Assembly: GCA_016192835.1 (NCBI GenBank)
Contig: JACPTJ010000185.1
Coordinates: 1-34,727 of the forward strand
Direction: 5' to 3'
Source: Betaproteobacteria bacterium
Lineage (GTDB): Bacteria > Pseudomonadota > Gammaproteobacteria > Burkholderiales > SG8-41
Length of the DNA stretch: 34,727 nt
Of the stretch, positions 25,707-34,727 are shown piece after piece. The position numbers and the translations under genes were made by a program. Under the pieces are notes generated by a model that worked only from the letters and a program-made list of their open reading frames with translations, did not search any database and was not told the DNA's origin. How positions within the stretch are numbered: position 1 is the stretch's first letter; each line of letters starts with the position of its first letter.

Positions 25707-26681
25707 ATGAGAAGCGTGATAGGCATCATCGGCGCATTGACGGCGGGAGCGCTGGCCGGCGGCAACGGCATTGCACAAACATTTCCCGCGAAACCGATCC
25801 GTTTGGTGGTGGCATTCGCGACCGGCGGTGTGACGGACGTATTCTCCCGGGTAATGTCCGTGGAGATGAGCAAAAGCCTGGGCCAGCAGGTGATCGTCGA
25901 GAACCGTCCCGGCGCGGGCACGATACTCGCTGCGGAGCTGGTTCAGAAGTCCGCGCCTGACGGCCACACGCTGCTTTTCACCGATCTCGCGACGCACGCG
26001 ATCACGCCCTCGCTCTACGCGAAACTCAGGTATCACCCGTCGCGGGATTTTGCCGCCGTGGCCCCCGTGTCCTCATCGCCGCTGATCATGGTCGCGCATC
26101 CCTCGCTCGGCGTGAAATCGGCGAAGGAGTTGATCGCGCTGGCAAAGAAGCATCCAGGGATCACTTGCGGCAACGGTGGCAGGGGTACCGTGACCCACAT
26201 GGCGTCCGAGAAGTTCCGGATGCGCGCCGGCATCGATATCGTGCCGGTCTATTTCAAAGGCGGCACTACTTCGACGATCTCGCTGCTTACCGGAGACATC
26301 GCGCTCATCGTCACCACCATCCCGTCCGTGCTCGAATACGTGCGCGCGCGCCGGCTGGTGGCGATCGGCTTGACCGCCGACAAGCGTTCGTCGGCTATGC
26401 CGGACATCCCCGCGCTCGGCGAAACCGTCAAGGGCGCGGACGCCGCCGTTATCGCGGGCGTGCTCGCGCCGGCCGGCACGCCGCGCCACATCATCGATCG
26501 CCTCAATGCGGAGTTCGCCAAGGCGGTGGATCACCCGAAAGTACGGGAAGTATTCGCCGCCAACGCCGCCGAAGCGATGAAAATGAGCCCGGATGCCATG
26601 CAGCAATCGCTCGAGCAGGACATCAACACTTGGGCTGACGTCGTCAAGGCGACCGGCGTCCAACTCCAGGTTCTGCGTTGA
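25707..26681 (+). CDS. Bug/TctC-family substrate-binding protein
   Basis: QTFPAKPIRLVVAFATGGVTDVFSRVMSVEMSKSLGQQVIVENRPGAGTILAAELV. Confidence 0.95.
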   Translation: MRSVIGIIGALTAGALAGGNGIAQTFPAKPIRLVVAFATGGVTDVFSRVMSVEMSKSLGQQVIVENRPGAGTILAAELVQKSAPDGHTLLFTDLATHAITPSLYAKLRYHPSRDFAAVAPVSSSPLIMVAHPSLGVKSAKELIALAKKHPGITCGNGGRGTVTHMASEKFRMRAGIDIVPVYFKGGTTSTISLLTGDIALIVTTIPSVLEYVRARRLVAIGLTADKRSSAMPDIPALGETVKGADAAVIAGVLAPAGTPRHIIDRLNAEFAKAVDHPKVREVFAANAAEAMKMSPDAMQQSLEQDINTWADVVKATGVQLQVLR

Positions 26682-26784
26682 TTCGCCCGCAGTTCGGTTG
26701 ACGAAATCAAGGCTTCCATGTGCGGATGATTCGAATCACGTCACTCACACTCACCGTGATTCCACAGTTAAGGGAGGGATTGTC

Positions 26785-27735
26785 ATGGAGGTAGGCTGGG
26801 TCGTCTGCACCAGGGGAAAGATCGCGAAGCGGGAAAACTTGATTCGACTCGCCCAGCATGCGGATCGCCTGAACTTCAGCTCCATCTGGGTGACCGATCA
26901 CATCGTGATGCCGGTGGATATGCGGACCAAGTATCCCTACAGTACGACTGGCGCCTTCCCGCTCGATCCCGCCGAAGACTATCTCGAGTCGTTGACCGTA
27001 CTCAGCTATCTGGCTGGCTGCACCGAGCGGGTCAAGCTCGGCACGAGCGCGCTCATCCTGCCCAACCGGAATCCTCTGGTCGCGGCGAAAACGCTTGCTA
27101 CACTCGACGTGCTCTCGAACGGGCGGCTTTTGCTCGGCGTCGGCGTGGGATGGATGGAAGAAGAGTTCAAAGCCTTGGGGCTCGCCCCATTCGCCGAGCG
27201 CGCGGCCTACAGCGATGAGTGCCTCCGGATCTACAAAGAGCTGTGGACGAAGGACGATCCGAGTTTCAACGGTCGCTATCACAGCTTCACGGGAATCAAG
27301 TTCGCGCCCAAACCGATCCAAAAACCGCATCCCCCGATCTGGATCGGCGGGCACACTGCAGCCGCAAGGCGGCGCGCGGGGCAATTCGGGGATGCGTGGC
27401 ATCCCGTCGCGCAGCGGCCCACAGGCATCATGTCGCCGGAAGAAACCAGCCAGGCAATGGTCACGGTGCGGGAGGCGGCTGCGCAGGCCGGCCGCGATCC
27501 GCAGTCCATCACGATCTCCCTCAGGATCGTGCTCAATCTCGGCGCGACGGCAACGGCGGCCGATCGGCGTCCGTTCAGCGGTTCGCCGTCCCAAGTCGCC
27601 GATGACATTCGACGCTACGCGGAAGTCGGCGTCAGCCACTTGGTCGTCGACGTCATGACCAGCGACCCGGACACGGTGAACGACGCGATGGACCGCTTCG
27701 CGAACGAGGTGCGGCCACGTCTCGGCAGCAACTGA
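26785..27735 (+). CDS. LLM-class flavin/F420-dependent oxidoreductase
   Basis: LIRLAQHADRLNFSSIWVTDHIVMP...VKLGTSALILPNRNPLVAAKTLATLDVLSNGRLLLGVGVGWMEEEFKALG. Confidence 0.92.
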   Translation: MEVGWVVCTRGKIAKRENLIRLAQHADRLNFSSIWVTDHIVMPVDMRTKYPYSTTGAFPLDPAEDYLESLTVLSYLAGCTERVKLGTSALILPNRNPLVAAKTLATLDVLSNGRLLLGVGVGWMEEEFKALGLAPFAERAAYSDECLRIYKELWTKDDPSFNGRYHSFTGIKFAPKPIQKPHPPIWIGGHTAAARRRAGQFGDAWHPVAQRPTGIMSPEETSQAMVTVREAAAQAGRDPQSITISLRIVLNLGATATAADRRPFSGSPSQVADDIRRYAEVGVSHLVVDVMTSDPDTVNDAMDRFANEVRPRLGSN

Positions 27736-27758
27736 CGACGACGGCGCGAGACGTCGTC

Positions 27759-29675
27759 ATGGACGGACACATGCTGCCTGATCTCTTCCCCGAAGTGCGG
27801 CAAACCCCCGTGCCCGGGGGTTACATGGGGAAAATCCTGCGAGTGGATCTCAGCTCACGAACCTGCCGTGAGCTGAACCTGCCGGAGGCGCCGACGCTCC
27901 GCCGGCTGTGGGGCGGACAGGCCCTCGCAACGTACATGCTTCTCCATCTCCTGCCGCGAGATGCTCGACCGCTGGGACCGGAGAACGTCATCGTCATGAT
28001 GACGGGTCCGCTGACCGGCACAGGGTTCACGCCCGGCGGAACGAAGGTCTGCGGCGTCTTTCTGAGCCCGATGACGGGCTACACGCTGGGGCGTGCGGCG
28101 ACGAGCGGCTTTTGGGCCGTCGCGCTGAAGGCGTCCGGCTACGACGGGTTGATCATCACTGGTGTCGCGGCGCGCCCAACGTACCTGTATCTCGACGACG
28201 GCCGGGCGGAACTGCGTGACGCCGGCAGCGTGTGGGGCAAAGGAACGCGAGAAACGGAGGATATGCTGCGGCGGGAAGTGGGGCGCGAGGACGCTCGCGT
28301 AGCGTGTATCGGACCGGCGGGCGAGCACCAGGTAAGCGCCGCGATGCTCGTCAACGATTACAACCACAGCGCGTCCCACGGCCTCGGCGCCGTCATGGGA
28401 TCGAAGCGGTTGAAAGCGATCGTAGCGCGCGGCACAAAGCGCCCCCGGTTGCACGACAAAGCACAGTTGCTCGCCACCGGCAAGCGCTGGCGGGCAGTGC
28501 TGGCCCCGCGCGTTTACACGACTCAACTGCGGATGCAAAACCCCGGTTTCGGAAAAATGTGGGGCGCCTTCACCAAGCGAAACTGGCGCAGCACGATCAT
28601 CGACGGCGACGAGGCGAAGGGATTTGACCGGAATCGCGTGACGCTGCGGCCGTGCTTCCAGTGCTCGCGCCTCTGCCCGTGGGATGTCGAGATCGGCGAA
28701 GGGCCGCACGCGGGCAAGCGCGGCCATTTCAATGCCGGGTCCGAATGGCTCGACTCCTTCTACAACCTCGGCTTCAAAGGCAACGATGTCCTCTACCTCG
28801 CCGAGCGGGTCAATGACGCCGGTATCGAGTGCGGGCACTTCTCGAACGCCGCCGCGCTCGCCCTCGAAGCATGGGAGAAAGGGTTGCTCGGGAAAGACCG
28901 AACGGATGGTCTCGCGCTCGAGTGGGGCAACTTGGCGGCGGCGGAACGATTGATTGAAATATGCGCCCGGCGCGAGGGGTGGCTGGGAAACCTGCTTGCC
29001 GAAGGTCCAAAGGCGCTCGCAAATGCGCTCGGCGGCGACGCCCCAAAGTGGACAGTCCACACCAAAGGCGGAAGTCCCGCCCAGCACGACTGGCGTCCAC
29101 GCATCGCCGACATGCTGGCAAACCTCGTCGCCAGCGGCGGCATGAAAGGCCAGGGCGGATTCGAGAACAAGGAGCCGCCCGCCGATCTGCGGGATCGAGA
29201 GCATTGGGGGCCGCTCGATCCAATGCAGCCGCAGGGCTGGGCCCGCTCCCATTTCCTGCTCGAGGAGCTTCATCAGGCGTGCGGAGTGATGGGCGTGTGC
29301 TGGTTCGCCGTCGAGACGTTCATGGCGACGGATCAAGCGCGCTCAATGATCGACTCGCTCAATGCGACCACCGGCTGGGACGTCACTCTTGAGGAAGCTC
29401 TTGACGTGGGCCATCGATCCATCGTCCTTCAAAGCCTGTTCGGCACGCAGCGCGGCTGGCGAGCCGAACACGATTGGACCGACGTGGGCCCGCGCTTCCT
29501 CGAGCCCGTGCCGGACGGCAAGCACAAAGGTTTTACCGTTGCACGATGGCTGCCTGATCTTGCGCAGGAGTACTATCGCCTGTCGGGTCGGCACGAAGTG
29601 TCGGGGCGCCCGCTTCCGAGCACGCTCGCCCGGCTTGAGCTGAACGAGTTCGCAGAGTGGGCAGAGCCCGCATGA
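27759..29675 (+). CDS. Aldehyde:ferredoxin oxidoreductase (AOR) family protein
   Basis: MGKILRVDLSSRTCRELNLPE..., TGPLTGTGFTPGGTKVCGVFLSPMTGYTLGRAATSGFWA, CFQCSRLCPW and later CGVMGVCWF (Fe-S cysteines). Start may instead be 27825. Confidence 0.93.
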   Translation: MDGHMLPDLFPEVRQTPVPGGYMGKILRVDLSSRTCRELNLPEAPTLRRLWGGQALATYMLLHLLPRDARPLGPENVIVMMTGPLTGTGFTPGGTKVCGVFLSPMTGYTLGRAATSGFWAVALKASGYDGLIITGVAARPTYLYLDDGRAELRDAGSVWGKGTRETEDMLRREVGREDARVACIGPAGEHQVSAAMLVNDYNHSASHGLGAVMGSKRLKAIVARGTKRPRLHDKAQLLATGKRWRAVLAPRVYTTQLRMQNPGFGKMWGAFTKRNWRSTIIDGDEAKGFDRNRVTLRPCFQCSRLCPWDVEIGEGPHAGKRGHFNAGSEWLDSFYNLGFKGNDVLYLAERVNDAGIECGHFSNAAALALEAWEKGLLGKDRTDGLALEWGNLAAAERLIEICARREGWLGNLLAEGPKALANALGGDAPKWTVHTKGGSPAQHDWRPRIADMLANLVASGGMKGQGGFENKEPPADLRDREHWGPLDPMQPQGWARSHFLLEELHQACGVMGVCWFAVETFMATDQARSMIDSLNATTGWDVTLEEALDVGHRSIVLQSLFGTQRGWRAEHDWTDVGPRFLEPVPDGKHKGFTVARWLPDLAQEYYRLSGRHEVSGRPLPSTLARLELNEFAEWAEPA

Positions 29676-30496
29676 GCCCGGTACCCGGCGTGACCTCTGC
29701 GACTCGCGAACGGCGGCCCTACCCGAGCGCGCGTGCGCTGGATGGCCAAGCGCGATCGATCCTCTTCGATGCTTCGAAATGCATCGGCTGTCGCCAGTGC
29801 ATCGAGGCGTGCAAGGACTGGCACGACCTTCCACGCGGTGACACTTACCGCATTGGCGCCTCGACCTGGCTCACGATCGAACCGCCTGTCACGGAAGGCA
29901 TGGCGCACATCTGGGGGCGCAACAGTTGCATGCACTGCGACTATCCAAGTTGCGCCGCCGTCTGCCCGGTGGAGGCCATCACCAAATTCGAAGAAGGCCC
30001 TGTCGTCATCGATCAGGCGGCGTGTATCGGATGCGAGTATTGCGTGCATGCCTGTCCGTGGCACGTAATCGCGATGGACAACGTCACGAAGAGAGCAACC
30101 AAATGCACCATGTGCCACGACCGGGTCCAACAGGGCACCGCACCGTTCTGTGTGCAAGCGTGTCCGGTCGATGCGCTCCATTTCGGTCCGGCGGCCGAGA
30201 TGGAAGCGCGTGCCGGTACGCGGGCGGCGGAGATCGGCGGGTCGGTTTATGGGCGAAGCGAGGCAGGCGGAACGCGAGTGCTGCACGTGCTGGCGGGCTC
30301 CGTCGCCGAGCACGGCTTGCCGGGCGTCGATTCCGTGCGCTACCCGATCCAGATTCCTTGGAGCGCCAAGATCAAGGGACTGCTGACTATCAACGGCGGT
30401 CTCCGTGGCAGGTGGCGCGCGATCGAGAACGCATGCACCAAGCCGTGGCGACTCACGTACCGATACTGGCAGTGGTGGCACCGGCACTGGCAGTGA
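29672..30496 (+). CDS. 4Fe-4S ferredoxin-type electron transfer subunit (HybA/DmsB-like)
   Basis: CIGCRQCIEACKDWHD, CMHCDYPSCAAVCPVEAI, CIGCEYCVHACPWHV, CTMCHDRVQQGTAPFCVQACPVDAL; ATGA overlap with the AOR gene. Confidence 0.92.
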   Translation: MSPVPGVTSATRERRPYPSARALDGQARSILFDASKCIGCRQCIEACKDWHDLPRGDTYRIGASTWLTIEPPVTEGMAHIWGRNSCMHCDYPSCAAVCPVEAITKFEEGPVVIDQAACIGCEYCVHACPWHVIAMDNVTKRATKCTMCHDRVQQGTAPFCVQACPVDALHFGPAAEMEARAGTRAAEIGGSVYGRSEAGGTRVLHVLAGSVAEHGLPGVDSVRYPIQIPWSAKIKGLLTINGGLRGRWRAIENACTKPWRLTYRYWQWWHRHWQ

Positions 30497-30544
30497 AGCT
30501 CGACAAGGCGTAGCCGGGCGGCGCACGCAGTTCGTGCCGCGTCG

Positions 30545-31501
30545 CTACTCCGGCTGGATGCCCGCCTGCTTGATCTGAGCCGCCCACTTCCTGATCTCCG
30601 CGATCTGAAACGCGCGGAATTCCTCGATCGTCATCGGACCCGGTTCCTGTCCCAGCGCGATCAGGCGCGCGCTGACATCGGGAGACGTCACGGCTTTGTT
30701 GTTCGCGTCGTGGAGCTTGACCACGATCTCGCGCGGCGTGCCGGTGCGCACGAAAAGCCCGTTCCATATGCTGACGTCGAAGCCCGGAATTTCCTCGGCC
30801 ATCGCCGGGATGTCGGGCATGAGCGTCGTGCGCGTCTTCCCCGTTACGGCAAGCACTCTCACTTTACCGCCCTGTGCCTGCGTGACCGCGACCGCCGAAT
30901 CCGCAAACGTAAAGGTGATCTGGCCCCCGAGGACATCGGTCACCGCCTGCGGCACGCCTTTGTACGGCACTTCGAGCACGCCAATACCGCCGCGCGTCTT
31001 CAATTCCGCAAGCGCGACCTGCATGCCAGCGGCCGCGTAGCCGGATGACAGTTGTCCCTGACGCGCCCTGGCATAAGCAAGGAACTCAGACAGGTTGCGC
31101 GCCGGGAAGTCGGCTCTCACCACCAGCATCAGCGGCGAAGTGATAAAACGCGCGACCGGCGTGAAATCCTTGACCGGGTCGTAGGGCAACTTCTTGAAGA
31201 GGCTCAGGTTGGCCGCCATCGTCGTGGTGCTTCCAACGAACAGCGTGTAGCCGTCCGGCGTGCTTTTCATTGCCTCGCCGGCGCCAATCAGCCCCTGCGC
31301 TCCAGGCCGGTTGTCCACCACGATGTTTTGCCCGAGGGTTTGCTGCATGTGCTGACCCACGATCCGCGCGATGTAGTCGGGCGCGCTCCCCGGCGGAAAT
31401 GGCACGATGAAGCGGATCGGACGGCTCGGAAAGCTTTGCGCTATGGCGGCGCCGGCAACGCTCATGCAAATGAGCATGCCGAAAATCCCCCGTGCCAGCA
31501 T
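30545..31501 (-). CDS. Bug/TctC-family substrate-binding protein
   Basis: QSFPSRPIRFIVPFPPGSAPDYIARIVGQHMQQTLGQNIVVDNRPGAQGLIGAGE. Confidence 0.95.
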   Translation of the reverse strand: MLARGIFGMLICMSVAGAAIAQSFPSRPIRFIVPFPPGSAPDYIARIVGQHMQQTLGQNIVVDNRPGAQGLIGAGEAMKSTPDGYTLFVGSTTTMAANLSLFKKLPYDPVKDFTPVARFITSPLMLVVRADFPARNLSEFLAYARARQGQLSSGYAAAGMQVALAELKTRGGIGVLEVPYKGVPQAVTDVLGGQITFTFADSAVAVTQAQGGKVRVLAVTGKTRTTLMPDIPAMAEEIPGFDVSIWNGLFVRTGTPREIVVKLHDANNKAVTSPDVSARLIALGQEPGPMTIEEFRAFQIAEIRKWAAQIKQAGIQPE

Positions 31502-31640
31502 GCGCACGGTTGAATTGCGCAGCGCATGAACGAACGCTACCACGGCTGGCCTTGGGTGCAAGACCTCACCGCAAGCCCGATTTTCACGCCAACTTGTCGA
31601 TTCGCTCGGCACAGCGCGTCACGCCGCATTGCCCGAATTC

Positions 31641-32603
31641 TTACTCGAGCGTAATGCCTGCAGACTTGATGACCTCGCCCCAGCGCCGAAGCTCATCGCG
31701 AATGTGCCTGGCGAATTCCTCGGGGCTGCTGCCAACCAATTCGGCCCCCTGCGCCAAAAAGCGCTCCTTCACCGATGGCAGCGAGATCGCCTTCACAACC
31801 TCGGCGTGCAGCTTGTCGACGACCTCTTTCGGCATTCCCGCGGGACCGCCCAACCCGAACCAGAAATAAACCGACATGCCGGACACCCCTGCTTCGCTCA
31901 TCGATGGCACGTCGGGTAACACGGGCAGCCGTTTGCCATCAGTAGTAACTGCCAGAGCGCGCACCCTGCCACTGTTGATGTGCGCGATTACGGTCGGTAT
32001 GCCGGTGAGCAGCATCTGGGCTTGACCGCTCAACACGGCAGAAGTCATCTCCCCGCCGCCTTTGTATGGGATGTGCGAGACGTCGACCTTGGCCGCTATT
32101 TTGAAAAGCTCCGAGGCGAGATGCGTTATGGCGCCCGCTCCCGCCGAGCTGTAGTTGAATTTCCCCGGATTCGCCTGCGCGAGCGCAATGAATTCCTTGA
32201 GCGTAGTGACGTTGAGCGAGGGATTTACCACGAGCACCTGCGCGGCGCCGCCGATTTGTGTAATCGGGGCGAGATCCTTGATCGTATCGTACGGTATGGA
32301 CTTGTGGAGATTGGGCACCGTCGCGGTACCAGGACCGATCCACAGCAGCGTGTACCCATCCGGCACTGATCTCACCACGTAGTTGTTGCCGATGGTGCCG
32401 CTTGCGCCTGCGCGGTTTTCAACGACGAACGATCTCCCGAGTTGTTCCGACAGCTGCTGCGAAATCATGCGCGCGGTTATGTCGAGGAGGCTCCCGGGCG
32501 CCATCGGCGCGATTACGCGCACCGGCTTGACTGGATAACTTTCGCCGCCAAAACACAGCGAAACTCCAAGCAAGATCATTACAACAAACGAAGCGGTCCG
32601 CAT
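31641..32603 (-). CDS. Bug/TctC-family substrate-binding protein
   Basis: ESYPVKPVRVIAPMAPGSLLDITARMISQQLSEQLGRSFVVENRAGASGTIGNNYVV...THLASELFKIAAKVDVSHIPYKGGG. Confidence 0.95.
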   Translation of the reverse strand: MRTASFVVMILLGVSLCFGGESYPVKPVRVIAPMAPGSLLDITARMISQQLSEQLGRSFVVENRAGASGTIGNNYVVRSVPDGYTLLWIGPGTATVPNLHKSIPYDTIKDLAPITQIGGAAQVLVVNPSLNVTTLKEFIALAQANPGKFNYSSAGAGAITHLASELFKIAAKVDVSHIPYKGGGEMTSAVLSGQAQMLLTGIPTVIAHINSGRVRALAVTTDGKRLPVLPDVPSMSEAGVSGMSVYFWFGLGGPAGMPKEVVDKLHAEVVKAISLPSVKERFLAQGAELVGSSPEEFARHIRDELRRWGEVIKSAGITLE

Positions 32604-32824
32604 GATTTCCCTCCCCGCGCAGCAACATGAACGGGCCTTCCCGCACTCGAACCCCGGTGGCTACTTGTATCTCCCCCGCCTGTGGCCTCGTCAAACTTCC
32701 CCCGGCGGACGGAATGGTCGGTATTGTTACCTTGATTGTGGTTTGCGCGCAAGTCTCACCGCGTGTACCCGGCGCCGCTTCTGCCGTCGGGAGGCCCCGG
32801 TCCCCCGGGACCTCTCCTTTCTCG

Positions 32825-33637
32825 TCACAGCGGGTCCATGCCCTGCGTCTTCATGATGGCGGCAGCCTTCGGAGTCTTGAGGAAACGGATCAGCTCCATG
32901 GCGGCTTCCGGCTCTTTCGCATTGGTGCTGACACCGGCGACAAACCAGACATAGGACTGGATCTCCTCGGGCAGCGGGCCGACCAGCTCGACACCCGGCG
33001 TCGTCATGATTTGAGTGATGATCACCATGCCAAGCTCGACCTCGCCTGCCGCCACCATCTTGGAGACGATATCGGCCTCCGGCCGCCGCGCCTTGGCATT
33101 GACGGCTGCGGCAATTCCGAGCCGCTCGAATAATCCGGCCAGGTAGACGCCGCTGGCGGCGACCTTCAGATAGCCGATCGATTTCGCCTCCAGCAGCGTG
33201 CGCTTGAACGCATCGACCGTGCTCACATCGGGCTTGGGCGCGCCGGCGCGTACCTGCACCCCGATGCCGGACCGCGCCAGCGGCGTGCGTGACTGCGCAA
33301 CGACCTTGTCGCCGCCGAGCGGCCGGTCGGGCCCCGGCATCCCGCCGATCAGCAGGTCGAACTGCTGGCCCGCATCGACCCGCCGCATGAAATTGGCGAC
33401 GATGTCGGTCTCCAGAACAAGTTTGTGCTCTGTTGTCTTCTCGAATTCGGCGCCGATCTCGGCCAGCACGGTGGTCATCGCCCGTGCGGCCCACACTTTG
33501 ACGTCCGCGGCACTTGCCACAACAATCCCTTCTCCCCGGAAGATGCCCGCGATCCGAGCGAGTGCTGAGCGGAAACATCGGTGAATTACCGAGCAATCTA
33601 TTCCAAACACGAAAGCGAAGCAAGCTGTGTCCCGCAC
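32825..33637 (-). CDS. ModA-like periplasmic substrate-binding protein
   Basis: VKVWAARAMTTVLAEIGAEFEKTTEHKLVLETDIVANFMRRVDAGQQFDLLIGG...FLKTPKAAAIMKTQGMDPL. True start uncertain; no clear signal peptide at the ORF start. Confidence 0.75.
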   Translation of the reverse strand: MRDTACFAFVFGIDCSVIHRCFRSALARIAGIFRGEGIVVASAADVKVWAARAMTTVLAEIGAEFEKTTEHKLVLETDIVANFMRRVDAGQQFDLLIGGMPGPDRPLGGDKVVAQSRTPLARSGIGVQVRAGAPKPDVSTVDAFKRTLLEAKSIGYLKVAASGVYLAGLFERLGIAAAVNAKARRPEADIVSKMVAAGEVELGMVIITQIMTTPGVELVGPLPEEIQSYVWFVAGVSTNAKEPEAAMELIRFLKTPKAAAIMKTQGMDPL

Positions 33638-33766
33638 CGCGGCTGCTCCGAGGCGACGGCGGAAAAGGAGTTTTTTCCGACCGTCCGGGCGTTTTCAGCC
33701 GGCTTGCAGCACGGAATTTTCGAAGTCCTCCGATCGGTCTTGCTGGACCGCCTGCCGGCGCCGCGA

Positions 33767-34708
33767 TCAGGGAATCAGCTTCTCGTTCCGGAAACGCGCG
33801 AACATTCCCAGAAACATCTGCTCGCTGTCGATGACTTCCGAGAAACCGCTCTGCCGTACTTTCAACGTGTCGGAAATGAAGTCGTACTCGCACGCCAGCC
33901 GCGAATTGGGCGGGGAGAACGAACCCTGCGCCCAGTCCGGGGTGCGCTCGAATGGAAACGGCTTGAGGCTGTATTTGCGGGTCATCGCTTCCCACAGCGG
34001 CTGCTTGTCGGAGAGGAATTGCTTCAACGAGTACGGCTGTGGCCCGGCCGCTTCAAGCCCGAAAAATCCGGCGAGCGCAGGCCACATGTATTTCCAGCGA
34101 AACATGTCGCCGTTGCTCACGTTGAAAGCCTGGTTGCCGCAACCCGCCGTCGTCGACACCCAGATCGCCGATCGCGCCAACAGCTCCGCGTCGATCACCT
34201 GGATCAGCGCGTTGAAGCAGGCCGCCGTGCTGGGGAACCCGAACGGTAGCCCGAGCTCGCGCGCGAGCGAGCCGTAAATCGCGAGCACGGTGGCAAGATT
34301 CACCGGATTACCTGCCGCATATCCACACACCGCGGTTGGCCGCACCCCGGTCCAGGTCCAGCGCTTGCCCTGCTGCCGCCTCATTACCAGGTCTTCTTCG
34401 GAGTAATAGAAGTCACCCCCCGGCACGCGCGGATCGCTCTCCTTCGCCGGCGTCTTGAACGGACCGAGGTAGCTGCCATAATACTTGGTGCCCTGCAGCA
34501 GGTTGATATTGGCGAACCCGGGTGCAACCGCTTCGATGGCATCGAGCGTGTTGGCTATCATAGTGAGCCGCGTCGCGGGCCGGGCGTCGTTGGCGCAATG
34601 GAACATATGCGTAACGTCGGTGCAGCCGGCAAGCGCAGCGCGCGCGGCACCGGCGTCGGTCAGGTCGACCGATAAATGGTGGAATTGCGCGTGCGGACCG
34701 CCCCGCAA
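33767..34708 (-). CDS. SDR-family NAD(P)-dependent reductase, PRISE/progesterone-5beta-reductase-like (probably 5'-incomplete at the window edge)
   Basis: LLQGTKYYGSYLGPFKTPAKESDPRVPGGDFYYSEEDLVM, WTGVRPTAVCGYAAGNPVNLATVLAIYGSLARELGLPFGFPS, AFNVSNGDMFRWKYMWP. Confidence 0.85.
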   Translation of the reverse strand: MRGGPHAQFHHLSVDLTDAGAARAALAGCTDVTHMFHCANDARPATRLTMIANTLDAIEAVAPGFANINLLQGTKYYGSYLGPFKTPAKESDPRVPGGDFYYSEEDLVMRRQQGKRWTWTGVRPTAVCGYAAGNPVNLATVLAIYGSLARELGLPFGFPSTAACFNALIQVIDAELLARSAIWVSTTAGCGNQAFNVSNGDMFRWKYMWPALAGFFGLEAAGPQPYSLKQFLSDKQPLWEAMTRKYSLKPFPFERTPDWAQGSFSPPNSRLACEYDFISDTLKVRQSGFSEVIDSEQMFLGMFARFRNEKLIP

Positions 34709-34727
34709 CCGCGGCGCACGTCGCGAC

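Noticed and set aside
32727-33995. 422-aa minus-strand ORF overlapping the ModA-like gene
   Set aside because: Arg/Gly/Ala-rich out-of-frame translation; ORF 32825-33637 has the binding-protein motifs.
1-34727. tRNA or rRNA genes
   Set aside because: No tRNA cloverleaf or rRNA-like segment recognised by eye; a tRNAscan/Infernal run would be needed to be certain.

Overview
The window looks like a high-GC proteobacterial contig, probably Burkholderiales-like. This is inferred from gene content, chiefly the expansion of Bug/TctC solute-binding receptors; no search was run. Background: (a) an IS1182-type element with perfect terminal repeats, next to remnants of a helicase gene and an Mrr-type nuclease gene (1-2.7 kb); (b) an amidohydrolase / two-subunit CoA-transferase / CaiB-BaiF / TctC operon (3.2-8.3 kb), whose TctC gene is broken by a 64-bp tandem duplication; (c) CobW GTPase, two maleate-isomerase-like proteins, an FAD dehydrogenase, TctC and enoyl-CoA hydratase (16.3-22.7 kb); (d) a ChaC-like protein, CocE/NonD hydrolase, further TctC genes, an LLM-class oxidoreductase, an AOR + Fe-S protein pair, a ModA-like binding protein and a PRISE-type SDR (22.8-34.7 kb). 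The standout is a compact locus at 8.7-15.4 kb. It encodes a YidD domain fused through a Cys-rich TM segment and a long poly-Ser tract to a caspase-like domain. The next ORF is translationally coupled and carries the same Cys-rich TM/WYxKLCGP + poly-Ser module. A HEAT-like protein, a GT9-like protein and a convergent GT9-methyltransferase-like fusion follow. The locus is bounded by hairpin repeats on the left and by a glnS fragment plus an IS4-like remnant on the right, consistent with horizontally acquired or rearranged DNA. I propose it as a candidate undescribed surface-protein / caspase-like system.
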